From Thamnaconus septentrionalis (Eukaryota; Chordata; Actinopteri; Tetraodontiformes; Monacanthidae), in the NCBI GenBank assembly GCA_009823395.1, contig CM020504.1:25170540-25234539 (forward strand): a stretch of 64,000 bases of DNA, written 5' to 3'. The stretch's first letter is position 1, and each line of letters starts with the position of its first letter. Shown here piece after piece: positions 13,715 through 26,853 of this stretch. The notes beneath the pieces were generated by a model that saw nothing but the letters and a program-made list of their open reading frames with translations, was not told the DNA's origin and made no database searches. The translations under genes were made by a program, and so were the position numbers.

Positions 13715-14625
13715 ATGCAGATTGTCTTTTCTAGTAAACACATATTATATATATGTAAAATTATTATCATTTTTGTTCAAAAGCTGATACGGCTTTGCTG
13801 CAGATGCCATATGGACGCTGATAAAAGTTTTCTGTCAAATATATCCAGAGTTTTGCCTTAAAGACAAGAGAATATCTGAACAGCACACCTCAAACAAGCC
13901 ACATCAGACTGTTTGAGATCCCAGTATAGCCAAGACAAACTCTGCATGAGGTCCACAATCAAAATCCAAACGCAGGCGCAGAGCATCATCAAGCTGCAGT
14001 GTGTGGGCTTCGTGCTCACACGCTCACCTGGGACCTCATCCTGATTGATTGTGATTGGCAAGTTTACCAGAACAATTCCGGTTTGAATGTCACACAAACT
14101 TCCTGCTGCGTCGATTCACTTGATCTGAGAAATAAGTGCGTGGACACATACATAAAAATGACAGCCTCCTTTTTAACTATTGGAGAAAATGTAAAGTCCT
14201 ATTCACTACTAGAACTGCCAATAAATGAAATGCCCTTTTAATGTTCAAATCCTACTGGTCTTGTTATTCTTCAGTTTAAATCGCACGTGGACACACTAAG
14301 CACTCTTGATGTTTCGAAGATAATAAATAGAAAATACAATAAAATATTTCTGCCACATCATCCAGATATTTGCTTAAATCAAACAAAATTTCCGTGCGCT
14401 GTTTACTGGCTTTTTGCCATTGGAAATTCTGCCAGCTTTTGCTTGAGCTAACAGATGAGATTTGAGTGTGAACATGGACTCGACTTAAGCATATGAAATA
14501 AAACTTTGATCATACTAGCAAACCTAAAATTACGTTTTAGTAGTCGTTTATGTTTGAATGATTTATTTTATCTATTTATTTTTAATTAAAAAAACGTATT
14601 TTTCTTGTTAAGATTAATGCTCTCT

Positions 14626-14906
14626 CTTAGTTTGTATTAAACTTTCTGTTTTAAAACGTCATTTCTTGCTCATCTTTCGTTCGCTAAAGTAACTTGTAAT
14701 TTAATTAACATCAAATTCGAAGCCAAACACCGACCGCACGTACATTCACGTATGTTTTGTATGATTTTTCTGGTCAGGAGCCACGTTTGTACTTAGTTTG
14801 TATCAAACTTTCTATTTTAAAGAGGCTCTTCGTTGCTTATTTCTGTTCGCTAAAGTAACTTATAATTGAATTAACGTCGAATTCAACGTCAAACACCGAC
14901 CGACGG
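14626..14906. repeat. Tandem duplication upstream of the CpG-rich block
   Basis: A segment at 14626-14740 recurs at 14792-14906, a period of 166 bases. Both copies contain CTTAGTTTGTAT, TTCGCTAAAGTAACTT and CAAACACCGACCG in the same order, with scattered differences. Confidence 0.8.
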
Positions 14907-14929
14907 TGCGAACTAAAAAAAAAAAAAAG

Positions 14930-17560
14930 TGACGCGCGTGTATACGTTTACGTCCCCCCTTCTTCTTCTTCCCCCCCTCTCAACCATCCCTGTGAAAAGA
15001 AGAAGAAGAAAAGGAAGACGAAGAAGAAGAACTCCCGGCGTCGCCGCACGGGCACGACGGCGAGGGGGTCAGTGACCGCGCACGCACGCCGCCTGTTTAT
15101 CTGTACGAGAGGTCCTCGGGAGCGCGCCCCCCCTGGCCGAGGAAGGTGAGCGAGTGTCTGGAGGGGAGGAGGAGGACTCGGGAGCGCGACCAGCCGAGGG
15201 ATCGATCGGATTAAACTCGATTTGAGTGAAATTAACACAAAGGAGCGACGAGAAGAGAAGAAGAAGAAGAAGAGGAGCAAACGCACGCTCAGTCGGCGAG
15301 GTCGCGGATGTCGAGACCGCGCCGGAAGAAAAAAAATATTTCATGAAAAGCAAAACTTGAACTTTTTTTCTTTTTTTCTCCCCCTCCTCTCATTCTGTAT
15401 TTATATTCCAAACGGAAAAGACAACGGTGGATTTTTTTTTCCCCCTTTCGTTTCTTTCAAGCGAGCGAGGACTACCGATAACGAGGAGTAAGATTTGATA
15501 AAAAAAAAAAGAAAAAAAAGAAAAAGAGCCCGAAGTGACCGTGCCTGTAGGGTAAGCCAACAATCTAACCCCCTTTCTCCTTTTGAACAAGTGTGGCGAT
15601 TTTTCTCTCGATCCTAACCGAGCTGCTCCGATACTCGATGTTTTATCCAACGATGTGCCTTTCAACTCTTAAATAGTCCCCGCTTTACATAGTAAGTTTC
15701 GCTTACTTTTCTCTCTGTCTCGCTCTTCCCCCACCACCGCCGCCGCCGACCTCGACGTAATGGGACCCTTTAATCACGCCAGTCGTGTTTGAATTCATTC
15801 ATGGGGTGGGAAAAAAACAAAACAAAACAAAACACAAAAGCGGCTCCGCGCAGCTCGAAAACTAAAAGCCTCCATTTATTGAAGCGAGTCTCTCGGTGTT
15901 CTCCCCCCTTTCCTTTATTTCTCATTTAAACCACAAAGTCATTGAAGGTCCGCGTAACGTTAGCTGCCATGCTGACATGCTAACAATAGCAAGTTTAGCT
16001 TTGCCACCAGCAGCAGCAGCAGTAGCAAGCAAGCATCGTTTTACACCGAGAGCCTCCACCACCACCACCACCTCCACCTCCACCTCAGTCCCGACCCCCG
16101 GTTAGTGGAGTTGAAAAGTGGGCAAAGACACAGGGAGAGACGCCGCTGCTGGGAGGATCTCCCGGCGGCTTCTCTGTCGTTTTAAACCGGACAACTTGTT
16201 GAATTTTATTTATTTTATTTTATTTAAAAAAAAAAAAAAGACGCGAAAACGTCAGACTTGGTTCAGTTTTGTTGCAAAGTGTGTGTGTGTGTGTGTGTGT
16301 GTCGGTGTCGGTGCGTGCGTGTTAGCCAGTTAGCTAATTGTGTTGAAGCCTCTCGGAGACACGAGGTGGCTCCATGGTGGAGGAGGTGAGTCACTGGCCG
16401 AGTTGAATGAGCCGCAGCTCGCCGAGCACAGGGACATTCCCGGCGGACCGAGCACTCGGCACACGTCGCCCCCTCTGCCCCGCAACACGAAGCGAATCGC
16501 CCGCGCTTCGACTCTGTACATTTGAACACTTGACTCGCTACTTTGCCGCCACTCGGCACTTGTCTCATTATCGTTATTATGTTAGATGTTGTTGTAGTAG
16601 TCGGACGGAAGGGGAGGAGGAGGTGGGGGGGGGGGGGGGGTAGCAGAGAGAGAGAGGCCAGGCGGTCATTCCACACTCTGTCGTCTTTTAACGTTGTTTT
16701 TTCCACTATATTTTCCACTACCAAACCTTCTGAAACGTTGCGGTGATACATCATCGTGGTTTTGCCGCTACGCTGGAACGAGCATGGAGCGTTTGAGAGA
16801 GGGGGAGAGGGTGGGGTGAGGGGGGTGCAAAGCCAGCGTAAAGGAGCGAGTCGCTCCACGGTGCTCCTGCGCCGACGTGCGTAACACCGCTGATAGGCTA
16901 ATTAGCCGAGCTAGCCGCTGGAGGTTAGCCCCGCTGCTAGGACACACAAGTGGAGCTAGCCTGCTAGCCGCCTAGCCACCTCTCATCCCTATTGTGTAAG
17001 AGCCGAGAGCCACTAGCGACCGCCGCCGCCGCCGCCGCCACGCTTCCCCTCGGACCAAACTTTACGCACGACTCGCTTCACGCCTTCAAGCCAAGTACGC
17101 AAACCGAACTCTCGTCTTCTCCGCGGGTTTTTGGTTAGTTTTTTTTGTTTGTTTTTTTTGCGCTTCCCTTGTGCGGGGAGTTTTTGCGCGTCACAGTGCC
17201 ACCGGTGTGTCCGACCGAAAGAGCGAAGTTTGGTAACAGTCGGTGCTGCTACACTTGTTACTCGGTGTGGGCCGGAGAGAAAAGGCGGCTCTAGAAGCAC
17301 CTGCCGGTGCTCGCGGCGCTGCGCCGGCGGCTCGCTTCTTATCAGCGATCGGGGAAAAAAGTGTGTGTGTGTGTGTGTGTCCGATCTGCGGAGCGCCTCT
17401 TTAAGCACAAGTTCAGAAGCGCGTTCAACTTCACTAACGGCTCCACAATGCAACCCCGGCGCTCCCCGTTTGTCCAAGTAGGGAGGCGCAACCTGACGAC
17501 TCCCTCCGAAATGTGCGCCTTCTCTCCCAACTTGCGCTTCTTTATTCTGCGCCGCCTGAC
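14930..17560 (+). promoter_or_regulatory. chd7: CpG-rich block, probable chd7 promoter and 5' non-coding exon region
   Basis: This is the only long GC- and CpG-rich stretch between rab2a and the chd7 start codon, so I infer it contains the promoter and non-coding first exon. Good donor-like sites are GAG|GTGAGT after 16385 and AGG|GTAAGC after 15551, either of which could splice to the acceptor at 33121-33123. The strand and gene assignment follow from position; human CHD7 also has a non-coding first exon and a long first intron. No TATA box is convincing. Confidence 0.5.
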
Positions 17561-17666
17561 GTCAACATCTGATCACACAAACATGTGCGGCCCGCTTGGT
17601 TGTTTTTTCTTCTTCTTCTTCTTCTTCTTCTTCTTCTTCCCCTCTGGCTGCTCAAGGAGAGCCGGG

Positions 17667-17715
<49 letters not shown>

Positions 17716-17886
17716 TGTTTGTGAGCCAAGATGGCAGCTAGTCATGTTTTTGCGGGCCACAGAGGGAGAGATAAGAGGCTCCGACCACACACTCGCGTGT
17801 GCGCGGGCGCGCGAGCGCCCGCCCGCCCTAGCGCGCGCGCGCGCCCCAAACGCACGCACCAAACAGCACAACAGATGTTCGCCAGC

Positions 17887-18309
<423 letters not shown>

Positions 18310-18642
18310 GTCTCCTCTCCTCCCCCCTCTCTCTCTCCTTGTTTGTCTCCCAGGTCTCTTATTGTGGTCGCAGTGGAGGCTGTGCTCAGCCACAGGGCTG
18401 CCGTGGTTTGCCGTCGGTCCAGATTTAGTCGGAGCCGCAGCGCTGAGTCTCTACACTCACGGCCTCTTTAAAAACAACTTTGAAAAAGTTTCAACCTGCC
18501 TTTGAACTGCCTCCACTGCAGGCGCGTGCTGGCAGGTTGTCTAGATGGTAGATGTGTGCGTGTTGTTTATTTTTTTTTTTTTTACATTTTATTGTTGGTT
18601 CTGTTACACGCTTCCCTTTTTATTTTTTTCATGGGTCTGATG

Positions 18643-19015
18643 CAGGGCTGGTGGGCCAACTGTTTGACTGGTGGGGCCACATTGGGTCCTAAAATGTGAT
18701 GGGGTGGGGGTGGGGATAGGAAGGTAGCGAGCAGCAGCAGCAGCAGATGGATGGATGGAGTGTTTTGGCGAGCCACCTCACAGGAGGGGAAAAAAAAACT
18801 ATCATGGTGTCTGTAGAAAACATGTTGCTTTAATGTCCGTCGAGTTTGAACAAACTCTGAAACCAAACGGCTCTTGAAACACTGAACAACGGCTGAAACG
18901 CAGCCGGTTTGTGACTTAATTACTATTAATATCATTTCTTCAAATTCGGCAGGCCGGATTTAAAAAGCTTAACTGGCCGCACCGGGGCCCCCAGGCCGTT
19001 GTTTGCCCACACCTG
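18643..19015 (+). mobile_element. Non-autonomous hAT-type repeat, CAGGGGTGGGC family
   Basis: Starts CAGGGCTGGTGGGCCAACTG and ends GTTGTTTGCCCACACCTG. It shares ATGGATGGAGTG, GCGAGCCACCTCA and ACATGTTGCTTTAATGTC with the 11288 copy in the same orientation. Confidence 0.75.
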
Positions 19016-20017
19016 GTGGTCTAACGCAAAGAACACGCCACGTAAGTTTAAAGTTCAACGTCGGGCTTAGATTTTTTTTTCTGGGGAGATTTCACTGAGT
19101 CCCGGTGACGGCCGTTCTCCGGAGGCACTGATCATCTTCACGCTCATGTTTCAGCTACGTGAGCAGTTGTATTCAGTCTGAATCCCATCTTTGCCACCGC
19201 TCTTAATATTCAGTACAAATTTGACCTCGACAACGGTGTCGATTTTCCAGTTAATTTGAGATTTCACGAGACTCGGATCTAGAACCTCCTGTCTAATATC
19301 CGTGCACTGCTGCTTGCTTCTTCACGTTGGTGCCCCGATGATTCTTTCTCACGACTTGCAAGCAAACGCAACCCAAACGGTGAATGTTAGGCGGTTAGCG
19401 TTAGCCAGACAAGACGCCTCGTTTGCAGCAGGTTTTCGTCGGCGCGTCGGTGTTTTTGACGAAGCTGCTCGCTCCCTGTTATTTTGACCTATGAATCACC
19501 GGTGACATCAGTTTGGGTTATGTTGAACGTTTCTCTCACATGCCACCTTCTCCCGACCTTTCCGTCCGCACGCTGTTGTCCGTCCGTCTGTGGACACTTC
19601 TCGCGGGAGCCTGGGAACTCGTGGAGGCTCATGAGAAGGAAAACGAATGCAACGTCGGCTGTGAACGTCGGCGGGGAGAGCAGCAGAGCCTCCGCTCGTA
19701 CGAGGAAACACTGTTTTTTTTTTTTCACATTTTCTCACTTCATAATCCTCCCGTGTGTCATCTTTCTTCTTCTTTTTGCTGCCCGGTTAGGAAAACTACG
19801 ACGACGCTGCTTCCTTTTACAAGTACAGTAGTTTGCGTCCAGGTACCTTGTGGTTGTGGATCGCATGGTTTTCACCAGTTCAAGTCCAGTCAGTGTTTTT
19901 GAGGCTCAGATCGTGATGGTGGGAAGCAGTGTGTATAGATTGATGCCATTGGTGATTCACTGCCTGTTTGTGTTTAAAACGCTGCTGGTGTTTGGTGGAA
20001 TTGACGGGAACAGTCGC

Positions 20018-20200
20018 TGCGTTTCCGTTCGTTTTTATTTATTTTTTTTGCAAAATAAAAGTGATATTTCGAACATTTCGACACAGTGCAATTGTGCGGC
20101 GTTTCCATTTGAGTGGCGTGAAGCGCATGAGTCGGAATTCTGGTTAAAATTTCGTCATTTCGACCCCACTGTGAGGACGACGGTCATGGAAACGGCTTGG
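20018..20200 (-). mobile_element. MITE fragment, GCTGCGTTTCC family
   Basis: On the + strand it reads GCTGCGTTTCCGTTCG, TTGCAAAATAAAAGTGATAT, CACAGTGCAATTGTG and GGCGTGAAGCGCATGAG, the reverse complement of the family 3' half. Confidence 0.65.
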
Positions 20201-20520
20201 GGTTCTGCTCCATCCTAGCGGTGCTGCTGCGGTTCCCTCTGGCCGACGCCGCAGGCGGACAAAGTTTTTAGTCGTCGTGCTGCGTCTGCTCCTCGCCTCT
20301 CTCGGCCGTCCAGAGAGAGAGAGAGACTGTTTATCAGAGGGAGGAGGGGTCGAAGGTCAGGGGTGGGGGAGGGAGGTGGAGGTCTTACTTTGGAAGCCCC
20401 GCCCCCCCGTGGTGGCTGGACACAGTGACAGAGTGGCGGCGCCGCCAGTCAGCTGATGAGACTGATGAGGAGTCTGAGCTGCTGAGTGTCAGGGTGGCCA
20501 TTTTGTCTCCCGTCATCGTG

Positions 20521-20562
<42 letters not shown>

Positions 20563-21673
20563 GCGGTGCAGTTGTTTGTCTCCGTCTCTTTCAAGTTTGC
20601 CCTCCGCTCCTCCTCCTCCTCCTCCTCCTCCTCACCTGTCACCTTCCCTCCTGTGCCAGTGCGTGAGCTCCTCTCCTCCTCTTCTTTCTCACCCTTTTCA
20701 TCCCTCCATCCCCCTTCCATTTTTCGCTCGCCTGTGTCCCCTCCCCCTCCCCTGCCCCCCTCCCTCCGGTTCTCTCGTCTCCAGCCAAAAGGTTAGCGAG
20801 GGTCTTTAGCAGCGTGGTGACATTCAAAACCGAGTGTCATCTCTCTCTCTCTCTCCCTGTCTCACCCTCATCCTCTCACCTGTCTCTCCCTCCGCCCCCC
20901 CGCTCACCCGCCGTCCCGCCTCCTGTCCTCCTCCTGCAGCGAGCGCCTTCTGGCCCCAAAGCTGCGCCTCCTCGCTCTCTTGCTGCGTGTGGGCTGCATG
21001 TGTTTCTGCCGGTGCCATCCAAGAGGCGGCCCGGCAAGTACACGGCCGGCCCATATGTGCGCAGACCTCTTCATCTTCGCTCGACCTCCTCGTGGCGTCG
21101 GCGGCGTCCTGGTTGTCGTGTTGCGTATCCTACTTCCCCCTCGACCCCCACCCCCGCGGCGCCGGCGCCTCGTCGACGGTTGAAGCTGGAAGCTAAGAGG
21201 ACGCAGGGCTGGAGGAGTTCAGGCTCGTCGGCCACTGGTGGATCCCGCAGCAGCCGTGTCCAACTCCAGGAATCCAAACTGGGACAACGTTGATATTTAA
21301 TGATAAAAAAAAACTTCACATTGCACATATTGATTTCATTTCAGCAGTGATCTTCTTCCACGGGGCCGTAAATACATTGAAAAAATGAAATAGCAGCAGA
21401 GCATTGTGGGATCTGTAGGATTAGCGGCTACGCGTGCGAGCCAGCAGCTCTAGCAGTGACTTAGTATTGGTCTTAATAATGACACTCTGGGCCAAATTTG
21501 GCCCGCGGGCCAGAGTTTGGTGCCTCTGGCGTCGGGGCTTCCACCTCCTGCCGCCTGGTCTCAGTCTCCATCGGCGCTGCCCTCCTCCAGCGAGGAGCAC
21601 GGCTGAGCAAAGGTGAAGTGGCGCTTGTTTGTGGAATCAGCATCTATTGAGGACGCAAGGTCAAAGCAGAGAG

Positions 21674-21710
<37 letters not shown>

Positions 21711-21712
<2 letters not shown>

Positions 21713-22015
21713 CTGCGTTTCCATGACCTCTAGAATTGAACAAAACCCAAGTATGGCCATAAAAACTGCTGATGGAAACGGCTGAACTTGGAAAAAACCT
21801 CTCAAATCTGGTGGCTAGAAGGTTTTGACGCTCTCGTGAGGAGGTTTGTCAGATGTATCGATATGGAGGAATATCACTGAAAGTGTCGTGGCAACACTTT
21901 CTTCTCAGGAACCCGATGCGCTTCACACCATCCAGTGGAAACGCCTGCAAAGTCTAATTGCACCTGGTCGAAGTCTTTAGAAATAGCGCTTTTATTTTGT
22001 TAAAAAATAAAAGCT
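21711..22015 (+). mobile_element. MITE, GCTGCGTTTCC family, internally deleted
   Basis: Starts GCTGCGTTTCCATGACCTCT and keeps AAGTATGGCCATAAAAACTG, the GATGCGCTTCACACCATCC block and a CGCTTTTATTTTGTT arm. The central TCACGTGA region is missing. Confidence 0.75.
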
Positions 22016-22199
22016 AGGGATGCATTCAAAGAAGCAGCCAGTGGTGAGACCCCGGGCCACGGGTTTCCCCACACTGGACGTCAGAAACCAACCATGAGTG
22101 TGGGAGTTGTGACGCCATGATGGAGCTCCTGGTTCCTCTGAAGGCGGCTAGCCTGTGTCTGTGTGCGTCACTCACACATCTCCCCCCACCCCTCCCTCC

Positions 22200-22240
<41 letters not shown>

Positions 22241-23006
22241 TGAGGGAAGAATTGAATGAGGTTAATTGGGTTTTTAGTGCAGGAAAGGATTTGAAAGTTA
22301 GAACCGTGCTCTGGACCTGCTTAGTCCAGATCAGCATGTGGGCAGCAGCGATGGGTCAGGGCTGTCTGACCAATGTGTTGCCCAATCAGGGCTCGCTTTC
22401 AGTCGACTGAAGTGACCCACATACCGTCTACACACTCGTGTTTCTGAAACTGTGTCGTACTTCACGAGCGGCTGATTTTTTTGGAGTTGCAGAAATTCTA
22501 GAGAGACAGAAATGTTGAGCCGGAGTGAGTGGAGTTCCTCCATCGTGGTTGATGGTGAGCAATGACCACAACTTCTCTCTGGTGCTGCGGTGTGAACCCA
22601 AAGTGCACCCGTGCACACGCGTCAGAGGCGTCGCTCACGGCGCAGGCTAGCGGAGCACCTCGCAAAGTAAAGCTAATGATGTTTTTCTGTCTGGCTGAGG
22701 GTAAATTACTACGGCAGTGTGTGAGTTTAATATAATGGGACGCCTTTATTAATCCCACCAGTGGGGAAATTTGCATCGTAAAAATAAAAATGAAACATAA
22801 AATAAAATATATTCTCAGGGTATGAAAGGAAACACATTTCTGTCCTCTTCAGGAGCTCTGCGTTGATCCCACCGTCCAGACTGCTTCCCTGTAGTTGTGC
22901 ATTAGAATAACTGGCCCACTTCTGAACCAGCCAACCACTGGGCTTTGCTTGGATGTCCTGCTTTTGGACTGGTTGTTCTCTTTCACTCCAGCTAGTCAGA
23001 CTGCAA

Positions 23007-23320
23007 CGAGCTGCGTTTCATGAGAGGTTTTCCGCAAAATAAAAGCAATTTTTTTTTTAAAATATTTCCATAAAGTACAATTGCAGTTTGCAGGTGTTTC
23101 TGTTGAATGGTGTGAAGCGCATGAGTATTCATTCATTCTTGTATAAATCTGCATTTCCATGTTTGCTGTCCAGAGTGGTTGTTTTGTTTTTCTCTTCAAT
23201 TACTTAAAAAAAATTCCGTCTCCTCCTCCGTCCAATCATAACGCACCATTTTCACTGGCGTACGTCACATCCGCTGACGTGTAAATGGCAAAAATATGTT
23301 TCCATGATTCCAATGTGGGG
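23007..23320 (-). mobile_element. MITE, GCTGCGTTTCC family, 3' half
   Basis: Reverse orientation: GAGCTGCGTTTCATGAG, CCGCAAAATAAAAGCAAT, AATGGTGTGAAGCGCATGAG, CCGTCTCCTCCTCCGTCC and CGTACGTCACATCCGCTGAC appear in the order expected for the opposite strand. Confidence 0.7.
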
Positions 23321-23372
23321 AAACCTGTGGCCCGGGGTCTCATCGCTGGCCGGGTCTTTGAATGCGTTCCTA

Positions 23373-23560
23373 GCTACGTTTCCATGGCCTCGCAAAATAA
23401 AAGCCGCATTTCTAAGATTTCGACAAAGTTGCAACTGCGATGTGCGGGCGTGACGCGCATGAAGCAGAATTTTGAAGCCGTATTTGAGAGGTTTTTCCAA
23501 GTTGAGCCGTTTCCGTCGGCAGTTTTTCAGCAGTTCTTTGTGTTGTGGGAGCGCAGCTCG
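23373..23560 (-). mobile_element. MITE fragment, GCTGCGTTTCC family, second adjacent copy
   Basis: AGCTACGTTTCCATGGCC followed by CGCAAAATAAAAGCCGC, CATGAAGCAGAATTTTG and GAGAGGTTTTTCCAAG mark another reverse copy about 50 bases from the previous one, with its middle deleted. Confidence 0.6.
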
Positions 23561-23740
23561 CGATGCTCCTGACGTTCGTCACCTTCCCATCTGCGTTTGC
23601 AGACGCCAGCCTGTTTCCCACAGCCTGTGAGAGGCTCTTTAGCTCCGCGAGCACATGCAGCGCTGCACTCGGACATGCACTGGCACTCTCTGCGCTTCCC
23701 CGGCCACCCCTGTGGCCTACTTCCCTCCCCCTCCTCCTCC

Positions 23741-23769
23741 TCCTCCTCCTCCTCCTCCTCCTCCTCCTC
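23741..23769. repeat. (CTC)n trinucleotide tract
   Basis: Run of CTC triplets in chd7 intron 1. It explains the polyleucine and polyglutamate open frames here. Confidence 0.8.
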
Positions 23770-23904
23770 CGACGGCCTCGCTCTCCTCCGGGATCTGACT
23801 GGGAGCCGACCAGCGGTTTTTCCTACCACATGGTTAAGGCAGGGAACAGATTGGATAAACACAACCCTTTCCTGCTGACCCACCCCTCCCTGGAACACAC
23901 TCAT

Positions 23905-23951
<47 letters not shown>

Positions 23952-24576
23952 GTCCATTAACGAAGCAGCCTTGCGTAAAATAACCAGATTTTCTCTAGCT
24001 TCACTGCTTCTCTTTCTTCTCTTGCTTTCTTGGACGAGCCCCCCTCTCCCTCCCTCTCCCCCTTCCTCCCTCCATCTCTCCCCCTGTCCCCTCCTCCCCT
24101 CTCCTCCCCCATCTCTCTTCCTTCCTTCCTTCCGGGCCTGAAATCCCAGCCCCAAACACACGGCCCCGCATCCCCTCACTTGAGCATAATTACACACACA
24201 CAGGCCGCCAGCTCCTGTGCGCTTGTCCTCCATTTGGGAACAAAGGTATAAATTATAGCGGCTTAGATCCTGCTGGTAATGGGAGGTGGGTGGGTTGTGC
24301 ACACGTCCTCCAGAGGAAGAGGGGAAATCGCACTTCTTCAGGTGTCTGCTTTAAGCTGCGTCTGCTGAGAGCGCAATGTGGCAAGTTTCTCTCGCTGCGC
24401 TTTGTTTGCCTGCCTGCCTGCCTGCCTCTGCCTGCCTGCTTGCCTGCCTGCTTGCCTGCCTGCCTGCGTCTCTGTGGAGAAACGCTCTTGTTGACATGGC
24501 AGAGATTTCCTGTAGTAAAGCCTGGAGGCTACAGACAGTTTAGCTGCCAACTTTCAGCAGCGCAGAACCGCACAGA

Positions 24577-24608
<32 letters not shown>

Positions 24609-24798
24609 CTAATCTAACGTCCTCTTCCCTGTTAGCCTGCGTTAGCGCCTGGTCGACGGTGTTTTCAGGTCATTTGGTCAAGTAGGATGTGACGGTTTTC
24701 AATACAAAATCAGCATTGTGACTTTTTTCGGGGGCGGCACACTTTTCAGCTGAGTCAGGCTGGAGATTGGAGTGTGTAACTGGAAGCTGGGCATGCAA

Positions 24799-25210
24799 AA
24801 TTATCGATGAATTCATTAATCGTTAGTTGATTGACCTCATCGATCGAATAACGATTAATTGATAAGCTGCAATTTTTTTCCTGAGAGCCTAAATTTCACA
24901 ATGAAAAATGTGTACGGAAGACATTATTTAACCCTTCAATAATGTTGAGGGTCCAATGTGACCCATTTTCACATTAGAGGACAGTAAAAACAGCCTCAAC
25001 ATTCATCCTCTGACTTGAACTTTTTTTTAAATTTTTTTTTTAAGTTGTTTAAAAGTAACTTGTTCTAGGTATACAGGTACACACCAAGCCATTTAACAAA
25101 AAAAAACCAATGTAAAAAAAAAAATGTTCAATTGATTGCGACTAATTTAATTTAATCGATTAAATTCTTAATCGACGATTAATCGATAATCGATGAATTG
25201 TTAAGATCCC
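24799..25210. mobile_element. MITE with ATCGATTAAT-rich terminal inverted repeats
   Basis: The left end has TTATCGATGAATTC and GACCTCATCGATCG. The right end has TTTAATCGATTAAATTC and GATTAATCGATAATCGATG. The middle carries AATAATGTTGAGGGTCCAAT, also present at 58627-59030. The termini are inverted; the superfamily is not resolved. Confidence 0.7.
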
Positions 25211-26410
25211 TGATGGAAGCCCAGGCTGGGTGACGTGCGACGTGCAAAAACCTACCATTCAGATGAGCTGTAGGAGTGAGAGTTGTGTGCACTGCATGAC
25301 TTTCATATCTACAAGTGATGCTGGCTTCTTTCATGTTTGTGACTGAACAGCAGCTCATCCAGGTCGTGGTTAAGTTGTACACACAGACACTGTGACGTAT
25401 TTGGGCTCCTTCAACACTTACTTGAAGGGGACCACATCTGATTATGCGTACCATATTTTCATCTAGTTGTCCGATTGATTAGTTGTTAGCCAGTAGATGG
25501 AGCAGGACCAGGTGTCAGTAGCAGCACTTTGATTTGTTCCCATGGTTGCACTTCTTTGACTGCAGAGGCCCATGGTACAGTACGATATGTGTGGCTGCTG
25601 TCCATTCATCCAGACTTGGCACTGACATTGTGTGGTTGGCCTTGACAGTTGTGGTTTTTGACAGCACAAACTGTGTGAATTCCAAGGCTTTGCTGGTTGT
25701 TTCTGAGCCTTGTTAGCGTTCGTTAGCCATTCACTTTAGCTTTAGCGTCAGAAACGTATCCATTTAAATCTATCTTGTCCTCATAGCTCTGCTGTACGCT
25801 GAGTTTGAAGCTCTTTCTTAAACTTCCTACATGCGTATGGTCCCACATTAGCGCATGAATGTTGCTAAAACACAGTGAAAAGTGTAGACTAACGAGCTTT
25901 CAAGGTACTATGGACTGGACTTGTTGGTGCCGACTGGGTGATTACTGTTTATGGAACAAACCATTCCAAAGTCTTGATCCAACATTGCTTCTGCTGCTTG
26001 GTGAATCTCAATCACTTCTGTGCAAAAGTTCTAATAGTAAAGCTTTTATTTGGAAGTTAAGACTGAGATAAAAAATTGTTATTTTTATTCACTACAAAAA
26101 AAGTTGCTACTGTGCCGGTTGAGTGGCCTGACGTCGCGCATGAAGTGTTTTTGCTGCACAATTGAAAGTGGATGCGCCGCTGCACAGAACGCCCTCTAGA
26201 TTTGAGTGGATTTTTGTGTCACATACTTCTAAACCATAAACTCAACTATTGCACAATGATGATGGGGACATTTGAGAACCGGTACTGCACCTTCGACTGT
26301 CGGAGGCCCCGTTTCTAGACGACCCTCCTGCTTTTGATTGACGTGGCCTTTCCCTGCATCTTGTGCGCCACCGCTTGATATCTGGTGGCGGCGCCGCGCC
26401 GTCACCGCTA

Positions 26411-26853
26411 GCGTCGTTTCCATGACCCCTGGACCCCTAGAATTGTTCCAAACCTAAACATGGCAATGCAAAAGCTGGTGATGGACACAGCTCCACTTGG
26501 AAAAAAACCTCTCAAATATGGCTCAAAGGTTTTAATGCTCTCATCAGGTGGTTTTCCACTGGTATCCATGTAGAGGGATATCACAAAAGTATCATGGAAA
26601 CACTTTTTGGCATCGTACGGGGGTCACGTGACCAGTTGACTGACCAGTGAAAACGCAAAATGTTTTGTACCTCCATCCTCCTCACAGTGGGGTCTGGCAG
26701 CGCGAGATTAGATGAGAACTATAATGTATGCGCTTCACAGCGTTCAATGGAAACACCTGCAAATCACAGTTGTAAATTTATTTTTTTTTTTTATTTTTAT
26801 TTTTTTTTAGAATACCGCTTTTATTTTGCGAAAAACTCCGATGGAAACGCAGC
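26411..26853 (+). mobile_element. MITE, GCTGCGTTTCC family, nearly full length
   Basis: Starts GCGTCGTTTCCATGACCCC after a TA and ends GATGGAAACGCAGC. Internal GGGGTCACGTGACCAG, AATGGAAACACCTGC and CGCTTTTATTTTGCG are conserved. A poly-T expansion interrupts the 3' half. Confidence 0.8.

Larger units (their letters stand above)
10606..14929. other. rab2a-chd7 intergenic region
   Basis: No exon or RNA gene is recognised. It holds hAT-type repeats at 11288-11658 and 13420-13714, an AT-rich stretch from about 13.7 to 14.9 kb, and a tandem duplication at 14626-14906 next to the CpG-rich block. The open frames here are short and show no recognisable domain. Confidence 0.65.

Noticed and set aside
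20814..21293. 159-residue open frame between 20.8 and 21.3 kb
   Set aside because: Low-complexity Pro/Ser/Arg composition, no domain, and overlapping frames are equally open. No splice context.
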